This document shows positions 53,847 through 62,513 of a stretch of 64,000 bases of DNA, in pieces (position 1 is the first letter of the stretch; every line of letters starts with the position of its first letter). Made by a program: the position numbers and the translations under genes. The notes below the pieces were generated by a model that worked only from the letters and a program-made list of their open reading frames with translations, did not search any database and was not told where the DNA came from. Source of the stretch: an uncultured bacterium (GTDB taxonomy: Bacteria; Actinomycetota; Coriobacteriia; Coriobacteriales; Coriobacteriaceae); NCBI GenBank assembly GCA_958349055.1, contig CATWBO010000002.1, positions 1 through 64,000 on the forward strand, given 5' to 3'.

Positions 53847-56597
53847 GTGAGCGATTGCAAGAGGGTTTACCGTTTTGGAACCGACGCCCAGGGCACCTGT
53901 GTCACTGAGGGCGACAAATCCATGAACTTCGTGCTTGGCGGCAAAGGCGCAAACCTTGCCGAGATGAGCCGCATCGGTCTGCCGGTTCCTGGTGGCTTTA
54001 CCATTACCTGCCAGACCTGTGTCGAGTACTCCGGTGCCGGCAACGTGTGGCCCGAGGGCGCACTCGACGAGATCGTTGCCGCCGAGGCCGACCTCGAGGC
54101 GCGCTGCGGCAAGAAGCTCGGTGACGCCTCCGACCCACTGCTCGTGTCGGTTCGCTCGGGCGCTCCGTTCTCCATGCCCGGCATGATGGACACGGTCCTC
54201 AACCTGGGCCTCAATGACGATTCCGTCCAGGGCCTTATCGCCCAGACGCAAAACCCGCGCTTTGCCTGGGATAGCTATCGCCGCTTTATCCAGATGTTCT
54301 CCAACGTCGTCATGGGCGTCGATGCGGATCTGTTCGAGAACGCCCTGACCCAGGCCCGCCTGGTCGCCGGCGTCCGCGTCGACTCCGAGCTTTCGGCCGA
54401 GGACCTGCAGGAACTCGTTGAGACCTTTAAGGGCATCTTCTCCGAGAACGTCGAGGCCGCCCTGTACCCCGAGCTCGAGGTTGTCGATGGCAAGCCTGTC
54501 TTCCCGCACGACCCGGAGCTCCAGTTGCGCCTTGCCATCCAAGCCGTCTTTGGCAGCTGGATGAATGAGCGCGCCTGCATCTACCGCAAGCAGCATGGCA
54601 TTTCCGATGAGCTCGGCACCGCCGTCAACGTCCAGGCCATGGCCTTTGGCAACAAGGGCGAAACCTCCGCGACCGGCGTCGCCTTTACGCGCAACCCGGC
54701 CGATGGCACTAAGGAGTTCTACGGCGACTTTCTGGTCAACGCCCAGGGCGAGGACGTCGTCGCCGGCATCCGCAACACCGAGCCCATCGCCGACCTCAAG
54801 ACCACCCCGGGCCTCGAGTCTGCAGGTGAGGAGCTCGAGCGCGTGTTCCTGACGCTCGAGGATCACTATCGCGATATGTGCGATATCGAGTTCACCATCG
54901 AGCAGGGTAAGCTCTGGATGCTCCAGACTCGCGTGGGCAAGCGCACCGCTACCGCCGCCCTGCGTATCGCCATCGAGATGGTCGAGGAGGGCCTGATCAC
55001 CCGTGAGGAGGCCGTGAGCCGCATCGACCCCGCACAGCTCGACCAGCTCCTGCACCCGCAGTTCGACGCCTCCAAGAAGTACGAGGCGCTCGCGACCGGT
55101 CTGAACGCCAGCCCCGGTGCCGCCGTGGGCGAGGTCGTGTTCTCGAGCGATGACGCCGTTGCACGTTCCGCCGAGGGGCATAAAGTCATTTTGGTTCGCT
55201 GGGAGACCAACCCCGACGACCTGAAAGGCATGGTCGCCGCCGAGGGCATCCTGACCAGCCACGGTGGCAAGACGAGCCATGCCGCCGTTATCGCCCGCGG
55301 CATGGGTACGCCCTGCGTTTGCGGCGTTGAGCGCTTCCACATTGACGCGGCAGAGAAGGTCGTGCGCATCGAGGGCAGCGACCGCGTGCTGCGCGAGGGC
55401 GATGTCATCTCCATCGACGGCACCCAGGGTATCGTCGTCGACGGCGCGGTCGACCTGGTCTCTGCAGAGCTCACCGGCGACCTGGACACCATCCTGTCTT
55501 GGGCCGATGAGATCCGTTTGGACGAGACCGACGGTCACGCCAACCACGTGCGCGTCAACGCCGACAACCCCGAGGATGCTGCGCTCGCGCTCGAGTTTGG
55601 CGCCGAGGCCATCGGTCTGTGCCGCACCGAGCACATGTTCCTGGGCGATCGCAAGAACATCATCCAGAGCTTTGTCCTGTCTGACGATGAGGCCGTGAAG
55701 CAGCAGGCCCTGGCCGACCTGCTCAAGGTTCAGACCGAGGACTTCTTGGCGATGTTCAAGACCATGTCCGGCCGCGATGTGGTCGTTCGCCTGCTCGATC
55801 CGCCGTTGCATGAGTTCCTGGATGATCCTCGCGAGCTTGAGGTCGCCATCACCAAGAAGGAGGCTGCCGGCGCTCCCGAGGAGGAGCTCGCCGCCCTGCG
55901 TGCCCGCCTGCGTCGCATCGACGGCATGGTTGAGTCCAACCCCATGCTCGGCCTGCGTGGCGTGCGTCTGTCCGTCGTCTTTGGGGACCTGCCGCTCATG
56001 CAGGTCCGTGCCGTGGCAACGGCTGCTGCTCGACTCATCAAGGAAGGCGTCGATCCGCGCCCCGAGATTATGGTCCCGCTCGTCTCCATCACGGCAGAGC
56101 ATGTCCAGACCCGCGAGGTCATCGAGCGCGTCATCGCCGAGGTTTCCGTCGAGGAGGGTGTCGAGCTCAACATTCCCGTGGGTACGATGCTCGAGCTGCC
56201 GCGCGCCTGCATGGTCGCCGACGAGATCGCCCAGCACGCCGATTTCTTCTGCTTTGGCACCAACGACCTCACGCAGACGACCTTCGGCTTCTCCCGCGAC
56301 GATGCCGAGGCCAAGTTCATCCCGCTGTACCTGCACAAGAAGATCTTGAAGGAGAACCCTTTCGAGACCATCGACACGGCGGTGCTCGAGCTGGTGCGCA
56401 TGGCAGTCGAGAAGGGCCGTGCCACCAATCCCGGTATGCACTTTGGCGTATGCGGCGAGCACGGCGGCGACCCCAAGTCCATCAAGGGCCTGTTTAACGT
56501 GGCCGACGTGGACTACGTGTCCTGCTCTCCCTATCGCGTGCCCCTCGCACGCCTGGCTGCCGCTCAGGCCAAGCTCGAGGCCAACCGCAACGCCTAG
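53847..56597 (+). CDS. ppdK: Pyruvate, phosphate dikinase
   Basis: A 916-residue enzyme interconverting pyruvate, ATP and phosphate with PEP, AMP and pyrophosphate. It has an N-terminal nucleotide-binding domain (FVLGGKGANLAEMSRIGLPVPGG region), the central phosphohistidine domain with GGKTSHAAVIARGMGTPCVCG (His 478, preceded by the regulatory Thr 476), and the C-terminal barrel with RTEHMF, MVESNPMLGLRGVRL and the catalytic Cys 869 in VCGEHGG. It is about 40 residues longer than many bacterial homologues. GTG 53847 has GAAGGGGA upstream. The modifying enzyme ppsR is the gene before it. PEP made here could also feed the aromatic pathway. Confidence 0.97.
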   Translation: MSDCKRVYRFGTDAQGTCVTEGDKSMNFVLGGKGANLAEMSRIGLPVPGGFTITCQTCVEYSGAGNVWPEGALDEIVAAEADLEARCGKKLGDASDPLLVSVRSGAPFSMPGMMDTVLNLGLNDDSVQGLIAQTQNPRFAWDSYRRFIQMFSNVVMGVDADLFENALTQARLVAGVRVDSELSAEDLQELVETFKGIFSENVEAALYPELEVVDGKPVFPHDPELQLRLAIQAVFGSWMNERACIYRKQHGISDELGTAVNVQAMAFGNKGETSATGVAFTRNPADGTKEFYGDFLVNAQGEDVVAGIRNTEPIADLKTTPGLESAGEELERVFLTLEDHYRDMCDIEFTIEQGKLWMLQTRVGKRTATAALRIAIEMVEEGLITREEAVSRIDPAQLDQLLHPQFDASKKYEALATGLNASPGAAVGEVVFSSDDAVARSAEGHKVILVRWETNPDDLKGMVAAEGILTSHGGKTSHAAVIARGMGTPCVCGVERFHIDAAEKVVRIEGSDRVLREGDVISIDGTQGIVVDGAVDLVSAELTGDLDTILSWADEIRLDETDGHANHVRVNADNPEDAALALEFGAEAIGLCRTEHMFLGDRKNIIQSFVLSDDEAVKQQALADLLKVQTEDFLAMFKTMSGRDVVVRLLDPPLHEFLDDPRELEVAITKKEAAGAPEEELAALRARLRRIDGMVESNPMLGLRGVRLSVVFGDLPLMQVRAVATAAARLIKEGVDPRPEIMVPLVSITAEHVQTREVIERVIAEVSVEEGVELNIPVGTMLELPRACMVADEIAQHADFFCFGTNDLTQTTFGFSRDDAEAKFIPLYLHKKILKENPFETIDTAVLELVRMAVEKGRATNPGMHFGVCGEHGGDPKSIKGLFNVADVDYVSCSPYRVPLARLAAAQAKLEANRNA

Positions 56598-56636
56598 CGC
56601 CCCGCACATCGACGTCTAGTGTAGCCCCCCTTCATG

Positions 56637-56668
56637 CCGCCCGTCTCATTCGTGAGGCGGGCGGTTAT
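56637..56668 (+). terminator. Terminator after ppdK
   Basis: CCGCCCGTCTCA (56637-56648) pairs with TGAGGCGGGCGG (56653-56664) with one G-T pair and a 4-nt loop, followed by TTAT. Confidence 0.75.
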
Positions 56669-56711
56669 CATGTGCGGGTTTTGTCTTTTTGTCTGCGTAA
56701 AAAATTGTTCT

Positions 56712-56739
56712 TGCAGCAGAAACCCGCGCGTGTATACTC
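56712..56739 (+). promoter_or_regulatory. Promoter of rplS
   Basis: TTGCAG at 56712-56717 and TATACT at 56734-56739 with a 16-bp spacer. Confidence 0.6.
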
Positions 56740-56807
56740 GAATACGTTTGTTCAACTACGTGCCGGCCAAGACGGTACGGCACCTCTAGAAGAGTAAGGA
56801 ATTGCAC

Positions 56808-57149
56808 ATGGATTACATCCGCGCAATCGAGCGTCAGCAGATCCGCGAGGACATTCCTCAGGTTCGCGTCGCCGACAACGTCAAGGTTCACTACCGCATT
56901 AAGGAAGGCGACCGCGAGCGCATCCAGGTCTTCCAGGGCGACGTCATCCGCATGGCCGGCGCCGGTGCCCGCGAGACCTTCACCGTCCGCAAGATGTCCT
57001 TTGGTGTCGGTGTTGAGCGTACCTTCCCGCTTCACAGCCCCAAGATCGCCAAGCTCGAGGTCGTTCGCCATGGTCGCGTCCGTCGCGCCAAGCTGTACTA
57101 CCTCCGCGACAAGGTGGGCAAGGCTGCTCGCATCCCCGAGAAGCGCTAA
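56808..57149 (+). CDS. rplS: 50S ribosomal protein L19
   Basis: A 113-residue L19 at the 30S-50S interface. Its motifs are [16 protein letters not shown], [36 protein letters not shown] and the basic [23 protein letters not shown] end. The ATG at 56808 has AAGGA 7 nt upstream; an in-frame TTG at 56802 is less likely. Here it stands alone between terminators, not next to trmD as in many genomes. Confidence 0.97.
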   Translation: MDYIRAIERQQIREDIPQVRVADNVKVHYRIKEGDRERIQVFQGDVIRMAGAGARETFTVRKMSFGVGVERTFPLHSPKIAKLEVVRHGRVRRAKLYYLRDKVGKAARIPEKR

Positions 57150-57183
57150 GAAGATCGCAGCGTCTGTCCACTCGTTTGGACAC

Positions 57184-57213
57184 AAGGGTCACCTTCGGGT
57201 GGCCCTTCTTTTT
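57184..57213 (+). terminator. Intrinsic terminator after rplS
   Basis: AAGGGTCACC with GGTGGCCCTT, a TTCG-type tight loop, then TCTTTTT. Confidence 0.9.
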
Positions 57214-57242
57214 ATCTGATTTGCATGCAAGGAGGGCCTGGT

Positions 57243-58031
57243 ATGGCCAACATGACGAGCTCGGTTTCGGCATCGCAGGTTGCCGGTGAGTTGGCGAGCG
57301 CTACGTTTGAGGAGATTCCCGCCCTCGTGGAGCATTATCGAGAGGACCCGCGCCAGCAGGTGATCAAGGCTTGTGAACGCGCCCTCAAACGCCATGCCAA
57401 AGAGCTTGCCGAGCGCGAGCGCGTCAATGACATGTACGAGCTTATGCACGAGCTTGGCGGCGATGGGGTGGTCGTTGGTGTCGACGAGGTGGGTCGCGGA
57501 TCGGTGGCCGGTCCTTTGACGGTATGCGCCGTCTGTCTTCCTATGGAGCCGCGCGTCTGGGGCATCAATGATTCCAAAAAGCTCACGCCCGCGCGCCGCG
57601 AGTTGCTCTCAGTGAAGATTGCCGAGGTGGCGACGGCGATCGGTTTTTGCCATATCGCGCCGAAGGATATCGATGAGATGGGCATGGCCCGTGCTATCCG
57701 TACCGCCGTCGCGGGCGCCGTGGCCGATACAGGACTCGAGCCCGACTGCGTCCTCATGGATGGCAATCCCTTGGGCGCCGTTCCTAACGAGCGCGATGTG
57801 GTGAAGGGCGATGCCAAAATCGCCTGCATCGCCGCGGCGTCTATCATGGCCAAGGTCACGCGTGACGAGATGATGGTCGAGTACGACGCCGAGTATCCCG
57901 AGTACCATCTGGCCGAGTCGAAGGGCTATGCAAGCCCCGAGCATATCGAGGCCATTCGCAAACATGGACTTTGTCCGCTGCACCGCGTGAGCTTTTGCGG
58001 AAACTTTCTGCAGACTGAGCGCCTTTTCTAG
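57243..58031 (+). CDS. rnhB: Ribonuclease HII
   Basis: A 262-residue RNase HII that removes RNA and single ribonucleotides from DNA. The catalytic GVDEVGRGSVAGP has Asp 81 and Glu 82; further acidic residues sit in LMDGNPLG and the region of AAASIMAKVTRDEMM. About 70 residues precede the catalytic fold, as in B. subtilis RnhB, with helices that may help substrate binding. The ATG at 57243 follows AAGGAGG at 57229-57235; the frame is open from 57225 but that codon lies upstream of the ribosome site. The gene is followed by a strong terminator. Confidence 0.95.
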   Translation: MANMTSSVSASQVAGELASATFEEIPALVEHYREDPRQQVIKACERALKRHAKELAERERVNDMYELMHELGGDGVVVGVDEVGRGSVAGPLTVCAVCLPMEPRVWGINDSKKLTPARRELLSVKIAEVATAIGFCHIAPKDIDEMGMARAIRTAVAGAVADTGLEPDCVLMDGNPLGAVPNERDVVKGDAKIACIAAASIMAKVTRDEMMVEYDAEYPEYHLAESKGYASPEHIEAIRKHGLCPLHRVSFCGNFLQTERLF

Positions 58032-58080
58032 GTCAATTGTGGAGACAGGGACCTCTGGGGTTTTATAAACCTGCTGGTAG

Positions 58081-58122
58081 CGGGCCGTATGCAACACCAT
58101 TGCTGCGTACGGCCCGTTTTTT
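58081..58122 (+). terminator. Intrinsic terminator after rnhB
   Basis: CGGGCCGTA (58081-58089) pairs with TACGGCCCG (58108-58116), then a run of six T residues. Confidence 0.92.
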
Positions 58123-58220
58123 GACGGCATTTGGTCAGCTTTTGGTTTGCTTCCGGTACTTACCCGCATGAAAGGTGCCCTCATCATCGGGGCAATGCAG
58201 CGTGCGGGAAAGGAGACCCC

Positions 58221-58706
58221 ATGAGTGCCGCAAGCAAAAAGAGCAAGACGCAGCAACTCAAGGAGCGTTGGGAAAACGGCGAGCTCGACTGCGGGGCGAT
58301 GACGCCCGAGTTTATCAAGGGACTCAGTCCCCGCGAGCTGGGCATGCTGGGCGAGCTGATCACTATCGACTACTTTAACGAGCGCGGCTACACCTTGCTG
58401 GAGCAGGGTTATCGTTGCACCGAGGGCGAGGCTGATCTGGTGCTGCTAGATGAGCTCGACGATGTCGTGGTGATGGCCGAGGTCAAGACCAGACGCGTCG
58501 CACCGGATTGCAACACGCGGGTCTTTCCCGAGGAGGCCGTGGACGCCCAAAAGCAACGCCGTTACCGCCGCATCGCAAGTTGCTATCTCATGGAGCATTA
58601 TCCGCTCAAGGCGATTCGCTTCGATGCCGTGGGTGTCACCATTCGCGGCGGGCATATCGCCGAGATCGAGCATCAGTACAACGCATTCGATTGGCAGGTG
58701 TCGTGA
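58221..58706 (+). CDS. YraN family (UPF0102) nuclease-like protein
   Basis: A 161-residue protein. The family core shows LGELITIDYFNERGYTLLEQ, the nuclease-like GEADLVLLDELDDVVVMAEVKTR with the D-ExK pattern of restriction-like folds, and a C-terminal RFDAVGV. About 50 extra residues precede the core. ATG 58221 has AAAGGAG at about 58208-58214; the frame is open upstream to 58131 without support. The stop overlaps the comM-like start as TGATG. YraN, ComM and DprA genes are often adjacent, suggesting a role in DNA processing, though no function is proven. Confidence 0.9.
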   Translation: MSAASKKSKTQQLKERWENGELDCGAMTPEFIKGLSPRELGMLGELITIDYFNERGYTLLEQGYRCTEGEADLVLLDELDDVVVMAEVKTRRVAPDCNTRVFPEEAVDAQKQRRYRRIASCYLMEHYPLKAIRFDAVGVTIRGGHIAEIEHQYNAFDWQVS

Positions 58707-60229
58707 TGGCGTTCGAGACGTTTGCCGTTCACGCGGCCTGCATCCGCGGCGTCGAGGCGATTCCCGTCACGGTCGAGGTCTCGCTTGCCGGCGGCGTTCC
58801 GGGTATTCAGATGCTCGGCATTCCGAGTATGGAGGTGATGGAGTCACGCGGTCGTATTCGCTGTGCGATGCGCTCCGCCGGGTTCGAGATCCCGCGCTCG
58901 GGCATTACGGTCAATCTGGCGCCCGGCGATATTCGCAAGACCGGTAGCGGCTTTGATCTGCCCATCGCCATCGCGGTGCTGGCGGCGGATGGGCAGATTC
59001 CCCGCGACAACCTTGATCGTTGCCTTATCGCGGGCGAACTTGGTCTGGACGGTACGGTGTTGCCCGTCAAGGGTGAGGTGGCGTTCCAGCTGCTCGCGCG
59101 CGATATGGGGCTTTCCTTTATCGCGGGCAGGTCAGATCAGCATGTGCCGCTCGCGGGCGTGGACTGTGGCTTTATTGATCATCTCTCGCAACTTGCCCAC
59201 GGTATGGGCGATGCCGCGCGGCACTACTTGGATTCTGAGGGCGTCGAGGCGACCTTTGAGCCCGAACTCGACTATGCGGACGTGCTGGGGCAGGAAGTCG
59301 CTAAACGCGGCATGGCGCTTGCGGCGGCAGGTGAGCTCGGTTTGCTTATGATCGGGTCCCCGGGATCGGGCAAGACGATGCTCGCCCGTCGTATGACCGG
59401 CATCCTGCCCGAGCTTTCCGTTGAGGACCAGCAGGAGGCGCTGTGCATCCATTCGGTCTTGGGCGAGAACATCGATGGATTATTGGCAGGTCATCGGCCC
59501 TTCCGCAGTCCCCACCACAGTATTTCGACCGCAGGCCTTATCGGCGGCGGGCGCCCGGTGCACCCGGGTGAGATCAGCCTTGCTCATGGCGGCGTGCTCT
59601 TTTTGGACGAGCTTGCCGAGTTTCCCACGGGTGTGCTGCAGACGCTGCGTCAGCCTATCGAACGCGGTTATGTGAGGATCGTACGCGTCGACGGGGCCTT
59701 TACCTTCCCGTCGCGCTTTCAGCTGCTGGCTGCGAGCAATCCCTGCCCCTGCGGCTTTTTGGGCGATCGTGAGGTGCCGTGTCGCTGCTCGGCGGCGATG
59801 GTCGAGCGTTATCGGTCTAAACTGCGCGGTCCTTTGGCCGACCGTATCGACATGATGATCGATGTGACCCGTCCCGACCCCCAAGTGATTATCGAGGGTG
59901 CGGAGGGTATGTCGTCTGCCGAGTTGCGTGACTACGTTGTGCGCGGTCGCGCTTTTCGCGCTTGGCGCGAATCCCGTATGGACGATGCGGATGCCGAGGC
60001 CGAGGATGATGAGACGCGGTCCATTGACGGCGTCGTTTCGACCTTTGAGCTCGATGATGCGGCGGAGAAGTGTGTGCTCGGCCTGTCGAAGCGCACGCAT
60101 CTCACGGGCCGCGGCATCGTGCGCCTGGTGCGTATCGCGCGCACGATCGCAGATGTCGCCGAGAGCGAGCAAGTGACGCAGGACCACGTGCTCGAGGCGG
60201 CGATGTACCAGGGAAGGAGGGACCAATGA
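58706..60229 (+). CDS. comM: YifB/ComM-type magnesium-chelatase-like AAA+ ATPase
   Basis: A 507-residue AAA+ protein. The N-terminal Lon-protease-like domain (residues 1 to about 170, FAVHAACIRGVEAIPVTVEV, then GLPGIxMLG-type VPGIQMLGIPS) is followed by Walker A GSPGSGKT (217-224), GGVLFLDELAEF Walker B and a C-terminal Mg-chelatase subdomain with SGPLxDRID-type RGPLADRIDMMIDV. A cysteine-bearing SNPCPCGFLGDREVPCRCSA region typical of ComM is present. ComM is a branch-migration helicase in natural transformation of proteobacteria; here DprA follows, so a role in DNA uptake or recombination is likely. Confidence 0.93.
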   Translation: MAFETFAVHAACIRGVEAIPVTVEVSLAGGVPGIQMLGIPSMEVMESRGRIRCAMRSAGFEIPRSGITVNLAPGDIRKTGSGFDLPIAIAVLAADGQIPRDNLDRCLIAGELGLDGTVLPVKGEVAFQLLARDMGLSFIAGRSDQHVPLAGVDCGFIDHLSQLAHGMGDAARHYLDSEGVEATFEPELDYADVLGQEVAKRGMALAAAGELGLLMIGSPGSGKTMLARRMTGILPELSVEDQQEALCIHSVLGENIDGLLAGHRPFRSPHHSISTAGLIGGGRPVHPGEISLAHGGVLFLDELAEFPTGVLQTLRQPIERGYVRIVRVDGAFTFPSRFQLLAASNPCPCGFLGDREVPCRCSAAMVERYRSKLRGPLADRIDMMIDVTRPDPQVIIEGAEGMSSAELRDYVVRGRAFRAWRESRMDDADAEAEDDETRSIDGVVSTFELDDAAEKCVLGLSKRTHLTGRGIVRLVRIARTIADVAESEQVTQDHVLEAAMYQGRRDQ

Positions 60230-61161
60230 TGGCAGAGGGGATCTTCGAGTTCCATCCCGGGGACGCTCTGTATCCAGCAACTGTTCTGGAGCTTTCCGAT
60301 GTGCCCCAGACGCTCTATGTGCGTGGTGACCCTGATGTGTTATCGACGCCTGCGCTCTCCATCATCGGCGCGCGCAAGGCGTCGCCGTACGGTCTCGCTG
60401 TGGCAGAACTTGCTGCCAAGGTCGCGGTTGAGGCGGGCGTCACGGTGGTCTCGGGTGGCGCGGTCGGTTGCGACCAGGCGTCGGGTTGGGCCGCGGTCAA
60501 TGCCGGCGGCAAACACGTTGTGGTGCTGGGGACGGGCGCCGACGTGGTCTATCCGCGCTCGAGCGCGGGGCTTATTACGCGCACGCTCGATACGGGTGGC
60601 GCGGTCGTGTCGATCTCCCCGTGGGGCATGGGCCCTCGCAAGTTTGCCTTTCCGCGGCGTAACCGGGTGATTGCCGCGCTTTCGCAGGCGCTTTTCGTGT
60701 CGGAGGCCGGCATGCCCTCGGGCACGTTCTCGACGGCGGAGGCCGCCATGGACCTGGGGCGAGAACTGCTTGCGGTACCGGGTTCCATTTTGTCACCCGA
60801 GTCGCGCGGGACCAACTACCTCATCGCCAACGGGGCCTGCTGCATTATTGACGAGGAGTCTATTGAGATGGCCATCTCGCGAATCTACGGCACCCTGCGC
60901 TACTCGCGCCCCGATGCTCCCGGCATTGCCGACCTGGATCAAACGCAGCAGACCGTGATGCATGCGCTCATCGCCTCTCCGCTCAAAGTCGACGACATCG
61001 CGGCGCTCGTCTCGCTCGATGCCGTCGGCGTACTCAAACTCCTGGGTTCGCTTGAACTCGAGGGCCTTATCGAGCGCATGATGGATGGAAGGTATGCGCC
61101 CTCCAAGTTTGCCCTTCACGCCCAGACACCCTTCGGTCACAATGGAAAACGTGTCAATTAG
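60226..61161 (+). CDS. dprA: DNA-processing protein DprA
   Basis: A 311-residue protein that binds single-stranded DNA and loads RecA. The Rossmann-type fold contains SIIGARKASPYGL, VVSGGAVGCDQASGWAAV, and FPRRNRVIAALSQALFVSEA, followed by AVPGSILSPESRGTNYLIANGA. A C-terminal winged helix (LDQTQQTVMHALIASPLKVDDI) is present, while the N-terminal SAM-like domain of longer homologues is absent. The usual GID-AAH run is changed to GCDQASG, a notable deviation. AAGGAGG at 60214-60220 fits ATG 60226 or 60229, and the start overlaps comM. Confidence 0.93.
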   Translation: MMAEGIFEFHPGDALYPATVLELSDVPQTLYVRGDPDVLSTPALSIIGARKASPYGLAVAELAAKVAVEAGVTVVSGGAVGCDQASGWAAVNAGGKHVVVLGTGADVVYPRSSAGLITRTLDTGGAVVSISPWGMGPRKFAFPRRNRVIAALSQALFVSEAGMPSGTFSTAEAAMDLGRELLAVPGSILSPESRGTNYLIANGACCIIDEESIEMAISRIYGTLRYSRPDAPGIADLDQTQQTVMHALIASPLKVDDIAALVSLDAVGVLKLLGSLELEGLIERMMDGRYAPSKFALHAQTPFGHNGKRVN

Positions 61162-61175
61162 AAAGGTGTTTGCAG

Positions 61176-62513
61176 ATGCTGTTTGATCAGGTGACGGTTA
61201 TCGGTGGCGGTCTGGCGGGTTCGGAATGTGCGATCCAGCTGGCAGACCGCGGGTTTGCCGTAAAGCTGTGCGAGATGCGCCCCCAGGTGAGCTCCCCGGC
61301 CCACCATACCGATCACCTGGCAGAGCTCGTCTGTTCCAATTCGTTTAAGTCGACCCGTCCGGATTCCGCGGCTGGTTTGCTGAAGGCCGAGCTTGAGCGC
61401 ATGGGTTCAGTCCTGCTCGATTGCGCCCATCGCGCGGCTGTTCCCGCCGGTGGCGCCTTGGCAGTCGACCGCGTCAAGTTTTCCGAGCTTGTCGAGGCCG
61501 AGGTTGCCGCCCGTCCTAATATCGAGATCGTTCGCGGCGAGGTCACGCAGATTCCCGAAGGCCATGTGGTCATTGCCGCCGGCCCTCTGTGCTCGCCGGC
61601 GCTGAGCGAAGAGGTCATGAAGCTCGTCGGTGGCGACGCCCTTGCGTTCTTCGATGCCGCGGCGCCGATCGTCGATGCCTCCACGCTCGATATGGACGTG
61701 CTGTTCTCGCAGTCGCGCTACGAGGAGCAGGGGAGCGGCGACTATCTCAACGCTCCGCTCAACAAGGAAGAGTACGAGGCCTTTATCGAGGCGCTTACCA
61801 CGGCCGACCGCGTGGTGCTCAAGGACTTTGAGGGCGGCGATCTGTTCCAGGCCTGCCAGCCCGCCGAGGAGGTCGCGCGCACGGGCAAGGATGCCATCCG
61901 CTTTGGTGCCATGAAGCCCGTCGGCCTCACCGACCCGCGTACCGGACGTCGCCCCTGGGCGGCGATTCAGCTGCGTGCCGAGAACAAGGAGAAGACCGCC
62001 TATAACCTGGTGGGCTTCCAGACCAACCTGACCTTTGGCGAGCAGAAGCGCGTCTTCCATATGGTGCCGGGCCTGGAGAACGCTGAGTTCTTCCGCTACG
62101 GTGTCATGCACCGCAATACTTTTGTCGACGCCCCGCACGTGCTCGATGGCACCTTTGCCGTGCCCGGTACCGGTGTGCGCCTGGCCGGTCAGATCACCGG
62201 CACCGAGGGGTACATGGAAGCCGTGGCGACAGGTCTGCTCGCGGCGCTCAACACCTATGCCGATGCTATCGGTGCCGCGGGCGTCGAGTTGCCGCGTGTG
62301 GGTGCCCTGGGTGCGCTCGTGGGCTATGCGACCGATCCTGCCACCGTGGGCTATCAGCCCATGCATGTCAACTTTGGCCTGGTGCCGCCACTCGAGGATG
62401 GTAAGCGCCGCAGCAAGCGCGACCGCTACCAGGCCTATGCGGACCGTGCGCTCGAGGCCCTTGACGCCTATCTGTCTACTCGCCCCGATCTGTTTGGAGG
62501 CGACCGGTCATAG
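61176..62513 (+). CDS. trmFO: Methylenetetrahydrofolate-tRNA-(uracil-54-C5)-methyltransferase
   Basis: A 445-residue FAD- and folate-dependent enzyme that makes T54 in the tRNA T-loop. FAD-binding IGGGLAGSECAIQLADRG opens the protein, then HTDHLAELVCSNSFKS, with the catalytic cysteine region, and SRYEEQGSGDYLNAPLNKEEY. It replaces the SAM-dependent TrmA used elsewhere. ATG 61176 has AAAGGTG about 7 nt upstream; TTG 61170 is in frame. The xer gene starts at its stop codon, as in Firmicutes topA-trmFO-xerC order. Confidence 0.96.
   Translation: MLFDQVTVIGGGLAGSECAIQLADRGFAVKLCEMRPQVSSPAHHTDHLAELVCSNSFKSTRPDSAAGLLKAELERMGSVLLDCAHRAAVPAGGALAVDRVKFSELVEAEVAARPNIEIVRGEVTQIPEGHVVIAAGPLCSPALSEEVMKLVGGDALAFFDAAAPIVDASTLDMDVLFSQSRYEEQGSGDYLNAPLNKEEYEAFIEALTTADRVVLKDFEGGDLFQACQPAEEVARTGKDAIRFGAMKPVGLTDPRTGRRPWAAIQLRAENKEKTAYNLVGFQTNLTFGEQKRVFHMVPGLENAEFFRYGVMHRNTFVDAPHVLDGTFAVPGTGVRLAGQITGTEGYMEAVATGLLAALNTYADAIGAAGVELPRVGALGALVGYATDPATVGYQPMHVNFGLVPPLEDGKRRSKRDRYQAYADRALEALDAYLSTRPDLFGGDRS

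Noticed and set aside
53805..56609. 934-codon open frame on the minus strand
   Set aside because: Fully antisense to ppdK, with low-complexity Gly/Val/Leu/Ala composition and no motif. It is a shadow of ppdK codon bias.
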